Below are positions 42,985 to 52,615 of a stretch of DNA of 64,000 nt, piece by piece. Position numbers and translations under genes: made by a program. The stretch lies in NCBI GenBank assembly GCA_002083555.1, contig MSXN01000005.1, positions 138,114-202,113 of the forward strand, written 5' to 3'. Every line of letters starts with the position of its first letter. Position 1 is the first letter of the stretch. The stretch comes from Nitrospira sp. ST-bin5 (GTDB lineage: Bacteria > Nitrospirota > Nitrospiria > Nitrospirales > Nitrospiraceae). Under the pieces are notes generated by a model that was not told the DNA's origin, made no database searches, and saw nothing but the letters and a program-made list of their open reading frames with translations.

Positions 42985-44652
42985 TTAATCGATGATGATC
43001 CGGCGGTCGACGTGGGGCGTCAGGTTAGGATCGTTTGAGACAAACACCACCGACCAAGGCTCATCTTTCGAGCAGAGACGCCGGAGAATGGTCTCCCGCA
43101 TCGTCGGGTGCATGTTGTGAATGATCCCGTCAAAAATGAGAATCTGCGGCCTGGCGAGGATGGCGCGCGCGAGCAGGATTCTCATAATATGGGTCGGGGC
43201 CAGCACTTTGCCGGGTGTCCGTACGTGGGACTTGATGCCTTGCGGTAAGGCATCGATCTCTTCTTCCAACTCGGTGAAGCGGAGCGCCCAGCGGACATCG
43301 CTGTACGGCACATAGGACCGGCCTAATACGATGTTTTCTTCGATCGTGCCCTCGAACAGGGTGAGTTGGGAGTCGAGCATGAATCCACGGCAGCGGTTGA
43401 CGGTCGTTCGATCCAGGTGCCGGAGATCGACTCCGTTGTAGCGAAGGACACCTTGTGTCGGGGCTTCCAGTCCCGCGAGGACCCGGGCCAGGGCAGTCTT
43501 CGCGACGGTTGTACTGGCATAGATGCCGACTTTTTCACCCGGCATGACTTCCAGATCAAAGTTCGAAAAAACGGAAGGAGCTCCAGGATGCGCAACCGCC
43601 AGGTCTTTGCACGTGAGCCGAATTCCGTGGATGGTGGGATCAGGCAACGGAACGGACAACGTTGCCGATTCCTGGTCCTTGGGGAGCGCAAAGAATTCGT
43701 CGAGCTCTGTCAACGCGGTCATAAAGTAATAGACGTGGCCCATCCGCTTGACGACGCCGTCGAAGCTAGTGAGTATTCCCGCTACGACTACTTCGGCGGC
43801 TACCAATTGTCCAATCGTCAACTGGCCGATCGAGAGGAGCCACCCGGCGGTGGCAATGAGGCTGCTGTGCCCAATAGCCTGCCATCCGACTGAGCTCAGG
43901 TATTGCCGTGCCAGCACGGCAAAGCGTTCTCGCCTGGTGGCGACATAGTTGTCGACCAGCTGATCGGACTTCTGCATGAGCAGCGGCTGGCTATCGGTCG
44001 CTTTGAAATGCAGGAGGTTGTAAGAGATTTCCTGCATCCAATGCAGCGTCTCATATTTGGCATGGGATACGGCGATGGTGGTCCGTAATCCGCCGTGCGA
44101 GAGCAGGAAGAAAATCACATTGAAGCCGGTGAGCAGCAGGGCGTTGTAGAGCAAGAAATACGGATGGTAGAACACCAGAATGGACATTCCCACCGCTCCG
44201 CCGACGACCACGTTGATCAAGTCGACGAGCAGAACAGAGAGGGCGCGCTGCATCAACACCGTTTCGAGAAAGTAATTGGCGTAGCGCGGCTTGAACTTCT
44301 GATATTGCATGAGCGGGAGTTGCTGCGTCATGGCGAGCGTGATACGCGCGAAGACTCGTCGTTCCAGTACCTCGACGGCATAATACTGAAGGGTTTTAAA
44401 GACGCCGACAAAGGCCAGGGCCGATGCCATGATGACGGCGAGGGTCACGATGGTGATGGGCTGAATTGCGAAGGCGAAGGTGTTGACGAGCTCCTGAACC
44501 GTCAAGGGCACAATCAGTGAGAACAGCCCGATGGCAAGCGAGTAGGAGACGATGAGCCCGAGGACCTTCTTCTCAAGGCGGAAGAGGAGCCCCAGGTGTC
44601 CGAGCATGGCCTGGAAGAGGTTCGGCTGCGTGTCGGGATGGCCTTGGGCCAT
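42985..44652 (-). CDS. ABC exporter-like protein with degenerate ATPase domain
   Basis: 555 residues: a six-helix transmembrane domain (about 30-300) and a recognisable NBD (about 345-555) whose motifs have decayed. Walker A reads GIYASTTVAKT (376-386) with the P-loop glycines gone. Q-loop VPQ is MLD, signature LSGGQ is LAPTH (484-488), the Walker B Glu is Gly (G509) and the switch His is Asn (N540). K385 and D508 remain. It is unlikely to hydrolyse ATP normally. It lies between the TolC-like and 4HB genes, in a unit begun by the HlyD-like gene. Confidence 0.8.
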   Translation of the reverse strand: MAQGHPDTQPNLFQAMLGHLGLLFRLEKKVLGLIVSYSLAIGLFSLIVPLTVQELVNTFAFAIQPITIVTLAVIMASALAFVGVFKTLQYYAVEVLERRVFARITLAMTQQLPLMQYQKFKPRYANYFLETVLMQRALSVLLVDLINVVVGGAVGMSILVFYHPYFLLYNALLLTGFNVIFFLLSHGGLRTTIAVSHAKYETLHWMQEISYNLLHFKATDSQPLLMQKSDQLVDNYVATRRERFAVLARQYLSSVGWQAIGHSSLIATAGWLLSIGQLTIGQLVAAEVVVAGILTSFDGVVKRMGHVYYFMTALTELDEFFALPKDQESATLSVPLPDPTIHGIRLTCKDLAVAHPGAPSVFSNFDLEVMPGEKVGIYASTTVAKTALARVLAGLEAPTQGVLRYNGVDLRHLDRTTVNRCRGFMLDSQLTLFEGTIEENIVLGRSYVPYSDVRWALRFTELEEEIDALPQGIKSHVRTPGKVLAPTHIMRILLARAILARPQILIFDGIIHNMHPTMRETILRRLCSKDEPWSVVFVSNDPNLTPHVDRRIIID

Positions 44653-44794
44653 GTCTTTCAGGTCCTTACGCTAAATCGCCGAGGCGCGGTGCAGAGAGGA
44701 ATCCCGTCACTAGGCTTACCCGTTACAGTGCTGAATCAAGGTGAATGCGATCACCCTAGCAAATATCCGCTGTAAATTCCACGTTTCCACGGAC

Positions 44795-46276
44795 TTAGTC
44801 GCGAGACCGATAATTGACCGGAACCGCACTTGGGTTGCTCTTGGCCCAGGCGCCAATGGCCCATTGATAGAGGGCTTGGGCTTTCTGGTAGTCGGCTTTG
44901 GCACGAATCACCTGTGCTTCGGAGTCCACTGAATTACGCTCACGGAGATTGACAAAGAGGACACTGGTAGCGCCCAACCCAAAACGGAATCGTTCCCCTT
45001 CTTCGAGTGTTCTGGCGAGGCGCAGGGATTGGACGGCAGCCTCCATTCGCTCCTTGGCTCTCTCGATTGCCGAAAGGGCGTTATCGACGTCGACCACCAC
45101 TTGCTGCTCACGGAACTTTTGGACCATGACGAAGCGGTCTGCTTTGCCCTGCGCTTCGAGCACTTCCCCGCGGCTTCGGCGCTGGAGAATCGGGATCCTG
45201 AGCTCCAAGCCGAACCGGTACCCAAGGCCCAGGACGAATTTTTCCGGATTTCTGGCTGGGGCCGCTTCGGCGTCCAGGCTCGGGAGCAAGTTGTTCTTTG
45301 CCAGTTCCAAGTCGATATCGTTCATCTTCGCTTCGATGCCGATTTCCCTGATTTCAGGCCGTTCGGCTTTCGCTTGAACTTTATGGGCCTTGACGGTGTC
45401 AGGCGTCGGAGAAAGCATTTGTGCCGGAAAGTCCGGGACCCGGTCGAGGGAGGGAAGCGATGGAACATTATTTTCCCACAGGAACATCGAGAGCTTGAAT
45501 TGTTCCTGCTCCACTTGGCGCTGTGCGGCAATAGAGACCTCTCGACGGCGCTGGACTTCCTGGTTGGCTTCGACCACGTCTAACGGCGCAACGGCTCCAG
45601 CTTTGGCCCGGCCTTCCACCTGCTTAAGCCGATCCTCTGCCACTTTGAGGGCTCTGCGCTGGATTTCGACGAAGCGGACGGCCGCGACCCAATCCCAGAA
45701 TTGGGTCGCGGCGGCGAGGAACAAATCCTGACGAGTTTGGGCGATGCGGATATCCGCTCGAGGATCGGCCAGTTCAGACCGTTGCAGTTCCGCGTTCTCT
45801 GGATTGACCATCAAGCCTTTCAGGAGAGGGAAGAACCCTCCCAGAATGACTTGATTGTTGCCGCCGCCGAACGAAAGGTCCGGAATCTTGGCATCGCCAA
45901 TAGCCTGGCGGACACCGGCGCTGTACCGAAAGCCCATCGGATTCCGGGCTTCGATGACTGTGTCGTTGAAGCCCACCGATTGGGTGCCGAATTTGTCCTT
46001 TGAGATGAACCGTTCGATCTCGGTGTCATTGATGAGGACCGGCTCAAAGGCTCCCAGGGCTTTGAGCATTCGGCCGCGTGCCATCACCTTCTCGGTCCCG
46101 GCGCCTTTGAGCAACGGGTGCGAGCGATCGATCCAGGCATGGATTTCATCCACACTCAAGGGAATTGCGGGGAGTCCCTTCGCCGCGTCTCCCTCGGCTG
46201 CGGCAGCGTTGAATGGAACTGATGCGATAGAGAGGACGAGCGTCCCGCACATGAGGCCCAATCGTAACAACATCAT
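44795..46276 (-). CDS. TolC-family outer-membrane efflux protein
   Basis: 493 residues with a signal peptide (core LGLMCGTLVLSIASVPFNAAAA). Two long heptad-rich repeats, with FLAAATQFWDWVAAVRFVEIQRRAL and RFREQQ-type segments, match the OEP family. It would give a trimeric channel across the outer membrane and periplasm. It sits between the HlyD-like and ABC-like genes and has no own promoter of note. Confidence 0.85.
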   Translation of the reverse strand: MMLLRLGLMCGTLVLSIASVPFNAAAAEGDAAKGLPAIPLSVDEIHAWIDRSHPLLKGAGTEKVMARGRMLKALGAFEPVLINDTEIERFISKDKFGTQSVGFNDTVIEARNPMGFRYSAGVRQAIGDAKIPDLSFGGGNNQVILGGFFPLLKGLMVNPENAELQRSELADPRADIRIAQTRQDLFLAAATQFWDWVAAVRFVEIQRRALKVAEDRLKQVEGRAKAGAVAPLDVVEANQEVQRRREVSIAAQRQVEQEQFKLSMFLWENNVPSLPSLDRVPDFPAQMLSPTPDTVKAHKVQAKAERPEIREIGIEAKMNDIDLELAKNNLLPSLDAEAAPARNPEKFVLGLGYRFGLELRIPILQRRSRGEVLEAQGKADRFVMVQKFREQQVVVDVDNALSAIERAKERMEAAVQSLRLARTLEEGERFRFGLGATSVLFVNLRERNSVDSEAQVIRAKADYQKAQALYQWAIGAWAKSNPSAVPVNYRSRD

Positions 46277-46402
46277 GACTACTCCTTTGGTCTCCTGGAT
46301 GTAAGCTCGTTGTCGCCCGCCGTCTGGCGAGCATAGGGCATGAACGGATGTGTGCTGGAGAGGTGATTCAGCAAGAGCGCGATACGGTACTGATGGGGGC
46401 GG

Positions 46403-47839
46403 TTACTTCGCACCTCGTCCCGCTTTCGGTAAGAGCGTGTCGATGAGGCTTGGCGGACGCTCTTGGTAATCGGGCGGGAAGAGATTAAAGCGCCGCCAGA
46501 GTTCATACCAGAGCGGGACACGATTGAGGATGACCCAGCCCATGACTTTAGTGCCTTGCCGGACATGGCTTTGCTCCGGCCATGCCCGGTCTTCAGGGTC
46601 CGGTACTACCCAGAAACGGAAATTGCCCTTCCCATCGTCCACTTGGTCGATGACCTTGATTACGCCGGTATAGGTGCCTGCCATCACTTCAGGCCAGGCA
46701 GGAAGCGGAATAGCCGGAATGCCATAGAACAGAATTTTCACTTTCCGCCCGACGTTGAGGAGCGGAGCATCGATGCCGTCAGCGGTCATTTCGATGGCTT
46801 TGTCGAGGCTGTTGGGCGACAGCCGAACGATCTTGTCTCCCTGTCGAACGGTTTCTCCGGCCCCAGCTTCAGCCATCTTCACGACGGTGCCATCGATCGG
46901 CGCCAGAATTTTGCTGGCAATGCGACGTTGTGTGGCATTTGACATGCGGAGGGAGACTTCGGCCACTTGATCCGCGGCTTTGGCGGCCTCTCCCACGGAA
47001 GCATCCCGTGCGGCTTCGGCGTCCAACAACCGCTGCAATACCTCAGCGTTGATCTGCTCACGACCGAAGCCAAGGGCTTTCATGGACTGCTCGGCGGCTC
47101 GTAAATTGGCTTGCGCCCCTTCCAGGTCGGCTTTGCTGCCGATGGCCGATTGGATGGTCAACTCCAGTTCCCGCTGTGAGACGAGGCCTTGCTCGGCGAG
47201 CTGCTTGTGGCGGTCGACGTTCAGTTCGGCCGTGGACATCGTGATTTTGGCGGATTCAACTTTTTGATAGGCTTCGCGGACTTTGTTCTGGGCTTCGACG
47301 ACGCGGGCCTGGGCCGAGGGCACAGCGGCTTTCACGAGGTTCTGCATTTCTTTGATGCGCTTATCGAGTTGCTCCGCTCGGGAGAGAGCGGCCTTCCGGG
47401 TTTCTTCAAGCGCTTTCTTGCGTTGATCGAGGAAGGACAACAGGTCCGGTGCCATGAAGTTCGGATCGTAGTCCTCCAACTCCACGATCAGGTCCCCTTG
47501 TTTCACGCGGACGCCTTCGAAGACATGCCATTTTTGGATCCGTCCCGTGATCTGGGCCTCGATATCTTGTGGCCGCTCATAGGGCGAATAGGCGGAGAGT
47601 TGACCCGTGACGGTAATCGTCTGTGTCCAAGGAACAAAGGCAATGATAAGGAGAAACAGGATGACGAGCTTAATAGCCAGCCGGGAAGAAAACTTCAACC
47701 GTTCCGGGATTTGAACCGCTTCCCACGACTGGAGCTTGCTGGATGTGGCAAGGTCATCGATCGAAATCTCGCTCAGGCCACTGTCCCTCGCGATGAGCGA
47801 GCGGACTTTGCTTTTCAGACCTGAACCAAGGCGAGCCAC
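46403..47839 (-). CDS. HlyD-family membrane fusion protein
   Basis: 478 residues from a GTG at 47839, picked because TGAGGAG lies just upstream; the frame is open to 47917. One membrane helix (core LAIKLVILFLLIIAFVPW), a barrel-sandwich lipoyl half (KWHVFEGVRVKQGDLIVELED), a long coiled-coil hairpin and the second lipoyl half (KILAPIDGTVVKM). It would bridge the ABC-like inner-membrane protein to the TolC-like channel. First gene of the operon; divergent from purE. Confidence 0.85.
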   Translation of the reverse strand: MARLGSGLKSKVRSLIARDSGLSEISIDDLATSSKLQSWEAVQIPERLKFSSRLAIKLVILFLLIIAFVPWTQTITVTGQLSAYSPYERPQDIEAQITGRIQKWHVFEGVRVKQGDLIVELEDYDPNFMAPDLLSFLDQRKKALEETRKAALSRAEQLDKRIKEMQNLVKAAVPSAQARVVEAQNKVREAYQKVESAKITMSTAELNVDRHKQLAEQGLVSQRELELTIQSAIGSKADLEGAQANLRAAEQSMKALGFGREQINAEVLQRLLDAEAARDASVGEAAKAADQVAEVSLRMSNATQRRIASKILAPIDGTVVKMAEAGAGETVRQGDKIVRLSPNSLDKAIEMTADGIDAPLLNVGRKVKILFYGIPAIPLPAWPEVMAGTYTGVIKVIDQVDDGKGNFRFWVVPDPEDRAWPEQSHVRQGTKVMGWVILNRVPLWYELWRRFNLFPPDYQERPPSLIDTLLPKAGRGAK

Positions 47840-48046
47840 GACGGTGATCTCCTCAGAAAATGGCAGCATGGGAGCCGCACAATGCACATCATATGAGAAA
47901 CATCTGGCCGAGGTCAATTTGAAGCGTAGAACAGGTATCCGTGAAGGTGCGTACGGTGAGTGGGTTCACCTTGACCCATACAGGCAGAATCGCTAAGGTG
48001 GCGCTCTGTTTTTCAAGCTGTGGGATGAAGGAAGGAGCGTGCTGGT

Positions 48047-48616
48047 ATGGCTGCAACAGGACGATCATCTCGCCGGGTACGGAAGGCGCAAGGTCCGCTT
48101 ATCGGGATTCTCGGAGGCAGCAAATCCGATTTTCCGATTCTGGAGAAAGCCGGTGCACTGCTCTCGGAATTTGAAATTCCCTATGAGCTCTTAGTGGTCT
48201 CGGCTCACCGGACCCCGGACCGGCTTTTCGAATATGCCGAGACCGCACCGGGGCGAGGAATCGAAGTCATCATTGCCGGCGCCGGGGGGGCGGCCCATCT
48301 TCCGGGCATGTTGGCGGCCAAGACCCATTTGCCGGTTATCGGCGTACCCATTCCCACAGAAAATCTTCGAGGGTTGGATTCGTTGCTGTCTATCGTTCAG
48401 ATGCCCAAAGGCATTCCTGTGGCGACGGTTGCCATCGGAGGGGCGGACAATGCCGCCTTGCTGGCGGCCCAAATCCTGGCAGGCCGGTATCCCTTGATTG
48501 CCGATCGTGTGAAGACGTTCCGCAAGTCTCAGACTGAAATTGTCCTTAATTCTCCGGAGGCTCAGGGAACCAGTGTGGGTAGTCTCCAGGCGGATCGGAT
48601 GAGCCAGCGGTCGTGA
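48047..48616 (+). CDS. purE: N5-carboxyaminoimidazole ribonucleotide mutase
   Basis: 189 residues. The PurE signature GGSKSDFP and the SAHRTPDR and AGAGGAAHLPGM motifs are present, with the His of the active site in SAHR. It converts N5-CAIR to CAIR in purine synthesis. AAGGAG precedes the ATG. Overlaps purK. Confidence 0.95.
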   Translation: MAATGRSSRRVRKAQGPLIGILGGSKSDFPILEKAGALLSEFEIPYELLVVSAHRTPDRLFEYAETAPGRGIEVIIAGAGGAAHLPGMLAAKTHLPVIGVPIPTENLRGLDSLLSIVQMPKGIPVATVAIGGADNAALLAAQILAGRYPLIADRVKTFRKSQTEIVLNSPEAQGTSVGSLQADRMSQRS

Positions 48617-49773
48617 CCATGCAGCCCCTCGGACCCGGTGCGACCCTCGGAGTATTGGGTGGCGGGCAGCTCGGCGCGATGTTCACGCGTGCGGCTCAGC
48701 AGCTTGGTTATCAGGTCGCCGTCTGGGATCCGGATCCCGATGCGCCGGCGCATCGGTTCGCGAGCCGGTCTTTCTCTACGGCCTTTACAGATCCTTCAGC
48801 CTACCGTGAGTTCAGCCAACTGGTTTCTGCCGTCACGTTCGAATGGGAAAACGTGCCGGCATTGCTCTGTGAACAATTGAGCCAGATCTGTCCTGTCCGT
48901 CCGTCCGCTGCCGTGCTTCGAGTCATTCAAGATCGGATCGATCAAAAACAATTTTTGCAGTCGCAGGGACTTCCTGTTCCATCGTTTTCGGTGGTGAGGA
49001 ATCCCGCTGAACTGGCCGGGATCGTTCAAGTCTTTGGGTGTGCCGTGATCTGCAAAACAGCTACAGCGGGGTACGATGGGAAGGGCCAGTGGACGATCAG
49101 GCAGCCGGCTGACATTGCGGAGGTGGAGGGGGCACTTCGGGCAATGGTGCCGGCCGGTGCGCGATGGATCGTCGAGTCCATGGTGGACTATGTGCGGGAG
49201 CTATCGGTGCTGGTCGTTCGGAGCGCGAATGGGGAACACCGCCTGTATCCGGTCGTTGAAAACCGGCATGAGGCCGGGATTCTTCGGATGACGGTGGCTC
49301 CGGCTATGGTCTCTCCCGAGGTTGTCACGCAGGCGAAAGATTTGGCTCTTCATGCCGTGGAAGCGCTCGGTGGTATCGGGGTATTTTGCGTAGAACTGTT
49401 TCAGCTTCACGGGGATCGACTTCTGATCAACGAAATCGCCCCGCGTCCGCATAATTCCGGACACTACACGTTGGACGCCTGTACCGTGTCCCAATTCGAG
49501 CAGCAGGTGCGGGCATTGTGCGGACTGCCGCTGGGAGAAGTCCGACTGTTGTGTCCTGCCGCGATGGTGAATCTGATCGGCCATGACGTTGAGAAGATCA
49601 CGAGCGCTAAGGGATGCAAAGACCTCCTGACGATTCCAGGTGCCGAACTTCATCTGTACGGGAAGCGCACGGTGAGACCAGGCCGCAAAATGGGGCATGT
49701 CACTTTCCTTGCAGAGTCGGGCGACGGGGCGACTGGCCGCGCCAACCAGTTTATGAAGTTACTTGCTGTGTAA
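48613..49773 (+). CDS. purK: N5-carboxyaminoimidazole ribonucleotide synthase
   Basis: 386 residues, ATP-grasp family: GVLGGGQLGAM at the N-terminus, CKTATAGYDGKGQW in the ATP site and INEIAPRPHNSGHYT in the catalytic domain. Starts either at a GTG overlapping the purE stop or the ATG at 48619. It makes N5-CAIR from AIR, ATP and bicarbonate, feeding PurE. Confidence 0.95.
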   Translation: MTMQPLGPGATLGVLGGGQLGAMFTRAAQQLGYQVAVWDPDPDAPAHRFASRSFSTAFTDPSAYREFSQLVSAVTFEWENVPALLCEQLSQICPVRPSAAVLRVIQDRIDQKQFLQSQGLPVPSFSVVRNPAELAGIVQVFGCAVICKTATAGYDGKGQWTIRQPADIAEVEGALRAMVPAGARWIVESMVDYVRELSVLVVRSANGEHRLYPVVENRHEAGILRMTVAPAMVSPEVVTQAKDLALHAVEALGGIGVFCVELFQLHGDRLLINEIAPRPHNSGHYTLDACTVSQFEQQVRALCGLPLGEVRLLCPAAMVNLIGHDVEKITSAKGCKDLLTIPGAELHLYGKRTVRPGRKMGHVTFLAESGDGATGRANQFMKLLAV

Positions 49774-50042
49774 GCAAGGGCGAGAGGAATCGGTACCGCC
49801 AGACCCGCTCGAGTTGCGACACGCCCACACGTTCATGGATGCCTCACCAATGGCGCACAATCGATAGACTCTCTTGTAAATTCCCTCGCATCCGTTCGAT
49901 TTTGTATGTGCCGTAGGGTGCATTCCTCTGGCTGAGTCACAGGAAGGCCTCTGGATTACCATGCCAATCGACAGTTTCTGATCCCTGACCAGGGGTACAG
50001 AAGTTGCTGTCCTTACGCGTGGTCTCTCGGGAGGACTATCCT

Positions 50043-51890
50043 GTGAATACAACGGCGGCAACAGCGTCAACTCCAGCCAGCAGTCGATTGCACCAATTTC
50101 TCACGCATCCCCGTTCACGGCTGATTCTGCTGCAGTGTATGGTGAGCGTGATCCTGTCCTACGAGCTGCTCTTTGGAACGGAGTCAGTCATCAGCCGGCT
50201 AAGCAGTGAGGGGATGGTCGTCGGAATATGGGCATTCGTGGGAATGCTCGTCTTGTTGCCGAGTGCCTGGTTCGAGTTAGCCTGGGTCAATGGCGCGCTC
50301 GTGGCCGTTGATACGGTGCTGGTGACAGGGACGATCTATCTGTCAGGGAACGCGCGCCCGGATCTCTATACCGCATACTTTGTCCTGATGCTGGTAGCGG
50401 CCTCGGTGCGGCGCTTGAGCCATATGATGGGGCTATGCCTCCTCCTCTGTGCCGGGTACGCCGCATTGTTGTATGAGGGTATTGTCCACAGTGAAACCGT
50501 GGCGGTTGGCCATTTGCTTGGCGTGCCGGTGCTCCTGGTGATGGCGGTCTTCTATGGGTTGGCGTTGGAAGCCGTCACGGTTGTCCAAGAAGAGAAGTCG
50601 ACGTTGCTGAAGGATGTCGAATCCTTAAAGCACACGGAAGAGCAATTGGCAGCCAGCAAGGTGCAATTGGAAGCCCGCATCGCCGGATTGAACAAGGACC
50701 TGACGCAGTCTCAGGACAAGCTGCAGCAGGGGCTGGCGGTGCGGCAAGGGTTAGAACGCCGATTGCGTGAGGCACAGAAGATGGAGGCCGTCGGGCGGAT
50801 GGCGGCCGGGATTGCCAAGGAGTTCGGCGAGTTGTTTTCTGTGATTGGGAAGCAGACCGGTGTGCTGTTGGCCCAGTTGCCACCCAACGATCCTCTGCGA
50901 GCTGCGACTGACGAAATCTTCAAAACCGGTGAAAAGGCGGCCGCGTTAACGGCTCAATTGATCGCGCTCAATTTGGAAGATCGGCAAGTTCGGCAGGTGT
51001 TGTCGGTCAAGACGGTCTTGGCGGATCTTCGGAGCGCCATCAGCAGTCTGCTCCCAACGCAGATTGATCTGGCGATCCATCAAGACGAATCCCCGATCTA
51101 TGCAGAGGTCGATCGCGAGGGGCTGGAAAAGGTGTTGTTCCAGCTGGTGGTCAATGCGCGGGATGCCATGCCGAGCGGTGGACGACTGGTGATTGAAGCG
51201 CGCTCGGGTGCAGGTCTGCCCGGCGTCGCTCATGCCAGCGGGGTCGGTAAGAAGCCCTCTCACGACGTACTGGTTCAGATCAGCGACACGGGGACGGGGA
51301 TGAATCTGGACACGCAGGCGAGGATGTTCGAGCCGTTTTTCTCGACAAAAGAAACCAATGTGGGGCTCGGACTGACGGCGGTTTACGGGATCGTCAAGCA
51401 GAACGGGGGGATGGTTGAGGTGGACAGCCGGCCAGGGCAAGGGACGGTGGTTCGGGTCTGGCTGCCGGGTGCCCGAGTTGCCAATGCGCAGGAGGAGCCG
51501 ATTCCCAAGTCGATGCTGGCCAAGGGGGATGAGACGATCCTCCTGGTTGAGGAAGATGAGATCAGTCGCAAACTGGTCGGCTCGATGCTGGCCCGATACA
51601 AATACCGCGTGCTGGAGGCCGCGTCTTCCGTTGAAGCATTGATGCTCACCCAGCGGTACCAAGGTATTGTGCATTTGACGGTGAGCCCCTTGGTCATGCC
51701 CGAGATCGGAGGTCGAGAATTGGCTCGCCGGCTGCTCAATCATCAACCCACGATGAAAGCACTGTTTGTGTCCAGTTATGACGATGAGACGATTGCGCAT
51801 CATCGGATCAATCGACGATTTGTTCTTCAGCAGCCCTATCGACAAGTCGGATTGGTGGAGAAAGTCAGAGAAATGCTCGACGCAGCCTAG
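50043..51890 (+). CDS. Membrane sensor-kinase-like protein lacking phosphoacceptor residues
   Basis: 615 residues from a GTG with GGGAGG upstream. About six membrane helices (25-185), a coiled coil, a dimerisation domain, HATPase_c and a receiver. The H-box reads EAVGRMAAGIAKEFGEL, where relatives have GGIAHDFNNL, so the phospho-His is Lys (K259). The ATPase keeps N371, DTGTGM and GLGLTAV. The receiver has VHLTVSPLVMPE where VLTDVVMP is expected, so the phospho-Asp is Pro (P549), and the KP lysine is Gln (Q597). Transphosphorylation is therefore not expected. Confidence 0.85.
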   Translation: MNTTAATASTPASSRLHQFLTHPRSRLILLQCMVSVILSYELLFGTESVISRLSSEGMVVGIWAFVGMLVLLPSAWFELAWVNGALVAVDTVLVTGTIYLSGNARPDLYTAYFVLMLVAASVRRLSHMMGLCLLLCAGYAALLYEGIVHSETVAVGHLLGVPVLLVMAVFYGLALEAVTVVQEEKSTLLKDVESLKHTEEQLAASKVQLEARIAGLNKDLTQSQDKLQQGLAVRQGLERRLREAQKMEAVGRMAAGIAKEFGELFSVIGKQTGVLLAQLPPNDPLRAATDEIFKTGEKAAALTAQLIALNLEDRQVRQVLSVKTVLADLRSAISSLLPTQIDLAIHQDESPIYAEVDREGLEKVLFQLVVNARDAMPSGGRLVIEARSGAGLPGVAHASGVGKKPSHDVLVQISDTGTGMNLDTQARMFEPFFSTKETNVGLGLTAVYGIVKQNGGMVEVDSRPGQGTVVRVWLPGARVANAQEEPIPKSMLAKGDETILLVEEDEISRKLVGSMLARYKYRVLEAASSVEALMLTQRYQGIVHLTVSPLVMPEIGGRELARRLLNHQPTMKALFVSSYDDETIAHHRINRRFVLQQPYRQVGLVEKVREMLDAA

Positions 51891-51893
51891 CAT

Positions 51894-51917
51894 TCAGGGC
51901 CATCAATAACGCCCTGA
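51894..51917. terminator. Possible bidirectional hairpin between convergent genes
   Basis: TCAGGGC / GCCCTGA with a 10-nt loop, at the meeting point of the kinase-like and rhomboid genes. No T-runs, so the assignment is weak. Confidence 0.35.
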
Positions 51918-52607
51918 GTGATCCGGCGCGAAGAAACGCACGTCCCGCTCTTTGAAGATCCCTACCAGGGCCATGCCTGCCGCGAATCCCCCAATGTGAG
52001 CGAAGAAGGCGATCCCTCCACTGTGGGATCCCATTGACAGTCCTCCGCTGTAAAGCTGCCCCAAGAACCACAATCCTAAGACGATGACGGCCGGTACAGA
52101 GGTGGTTCCAAAGAAGGGAGGTGGGATCAGCACCAGCACGCGGGCTCTGGGATAGAGCAGGAGATAGGCTCCCAAGATCGCGGAAATGGCGCCGCTGGCG
52201 CCGACCATGGGGATCTGAGAGGACGGGTCGGTGAATGCGTGGCTAAGGGCTGCCAGGACTCCGCAGAGCACATAGAAGATGGCAAATTTGAGATGACCCA
52301 TCGCATCTTCGATATTATCGCCGAAGATCCAGAGATAGAGCATGTTACCGAGCAAATGCATCCAGCCGCCGTGGAGGAACATGCTCGTGATCAAGGTCAG
52401 TGTTGCGGGAATGGAGACGATGTCGTGTGGCAGTGCCGCATGACTAAAAATAACGGCAGGTATGGCGCCATACTGGAAGGCAAAGGCTTCGCCGGGTCTG
52501 TCAGGTAGTGTGAACTGATAGGCAAACACCACGGCGCAGACCGCAATGATGGCTATCGTCACGATCGGTAGGCGCTCGGTCGGATTGTCGTCGCGCAGGG
52601 GGAGCAT
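51903..52607 (-). CDS. Rhomboid-family intramembrane serine protease
   Basis: 234 residues, about six membrane helices. Catalytic dyad S138 (VGASGAIS) and H204 (FFAHIGGFAAG), with HLLGNML at 84-90 for the oxyanion region. It cleaves single-pass membrane proteins. It lies 8 bp after the DHH gene. Confidence 0.9.
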   Translation of the reverse strand: MLPLRDDNPTERLPIVTIAIIAVCAVVFAYQFTLPDRPGEAFAFQYGAIPAVIFSHAALPHDIVSIPATLTLITSMFLHGGWMHLLGNMLYLWIFGDNIEDAMGHLKFAIFYVLCGVLAALSHAFTDPSSQIPMVGASGAISAILGAYLLLYPRARVLVLIPPPFFGTTSVPAVIVLGLWFLGQLYSGGLSMGSHSGGIAFFAHIGGFAAGMALVGIFKERDVRFFAPDHSGRY

Positions 52608-52615
52608 AGGGCCCG

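Noticed and set aside
47955..48046. Riboswitch upstream of purE
   Set aside because: A short GGTGA/TCACC hairpin is present, but no purine or other riboswitch core is recognisable.
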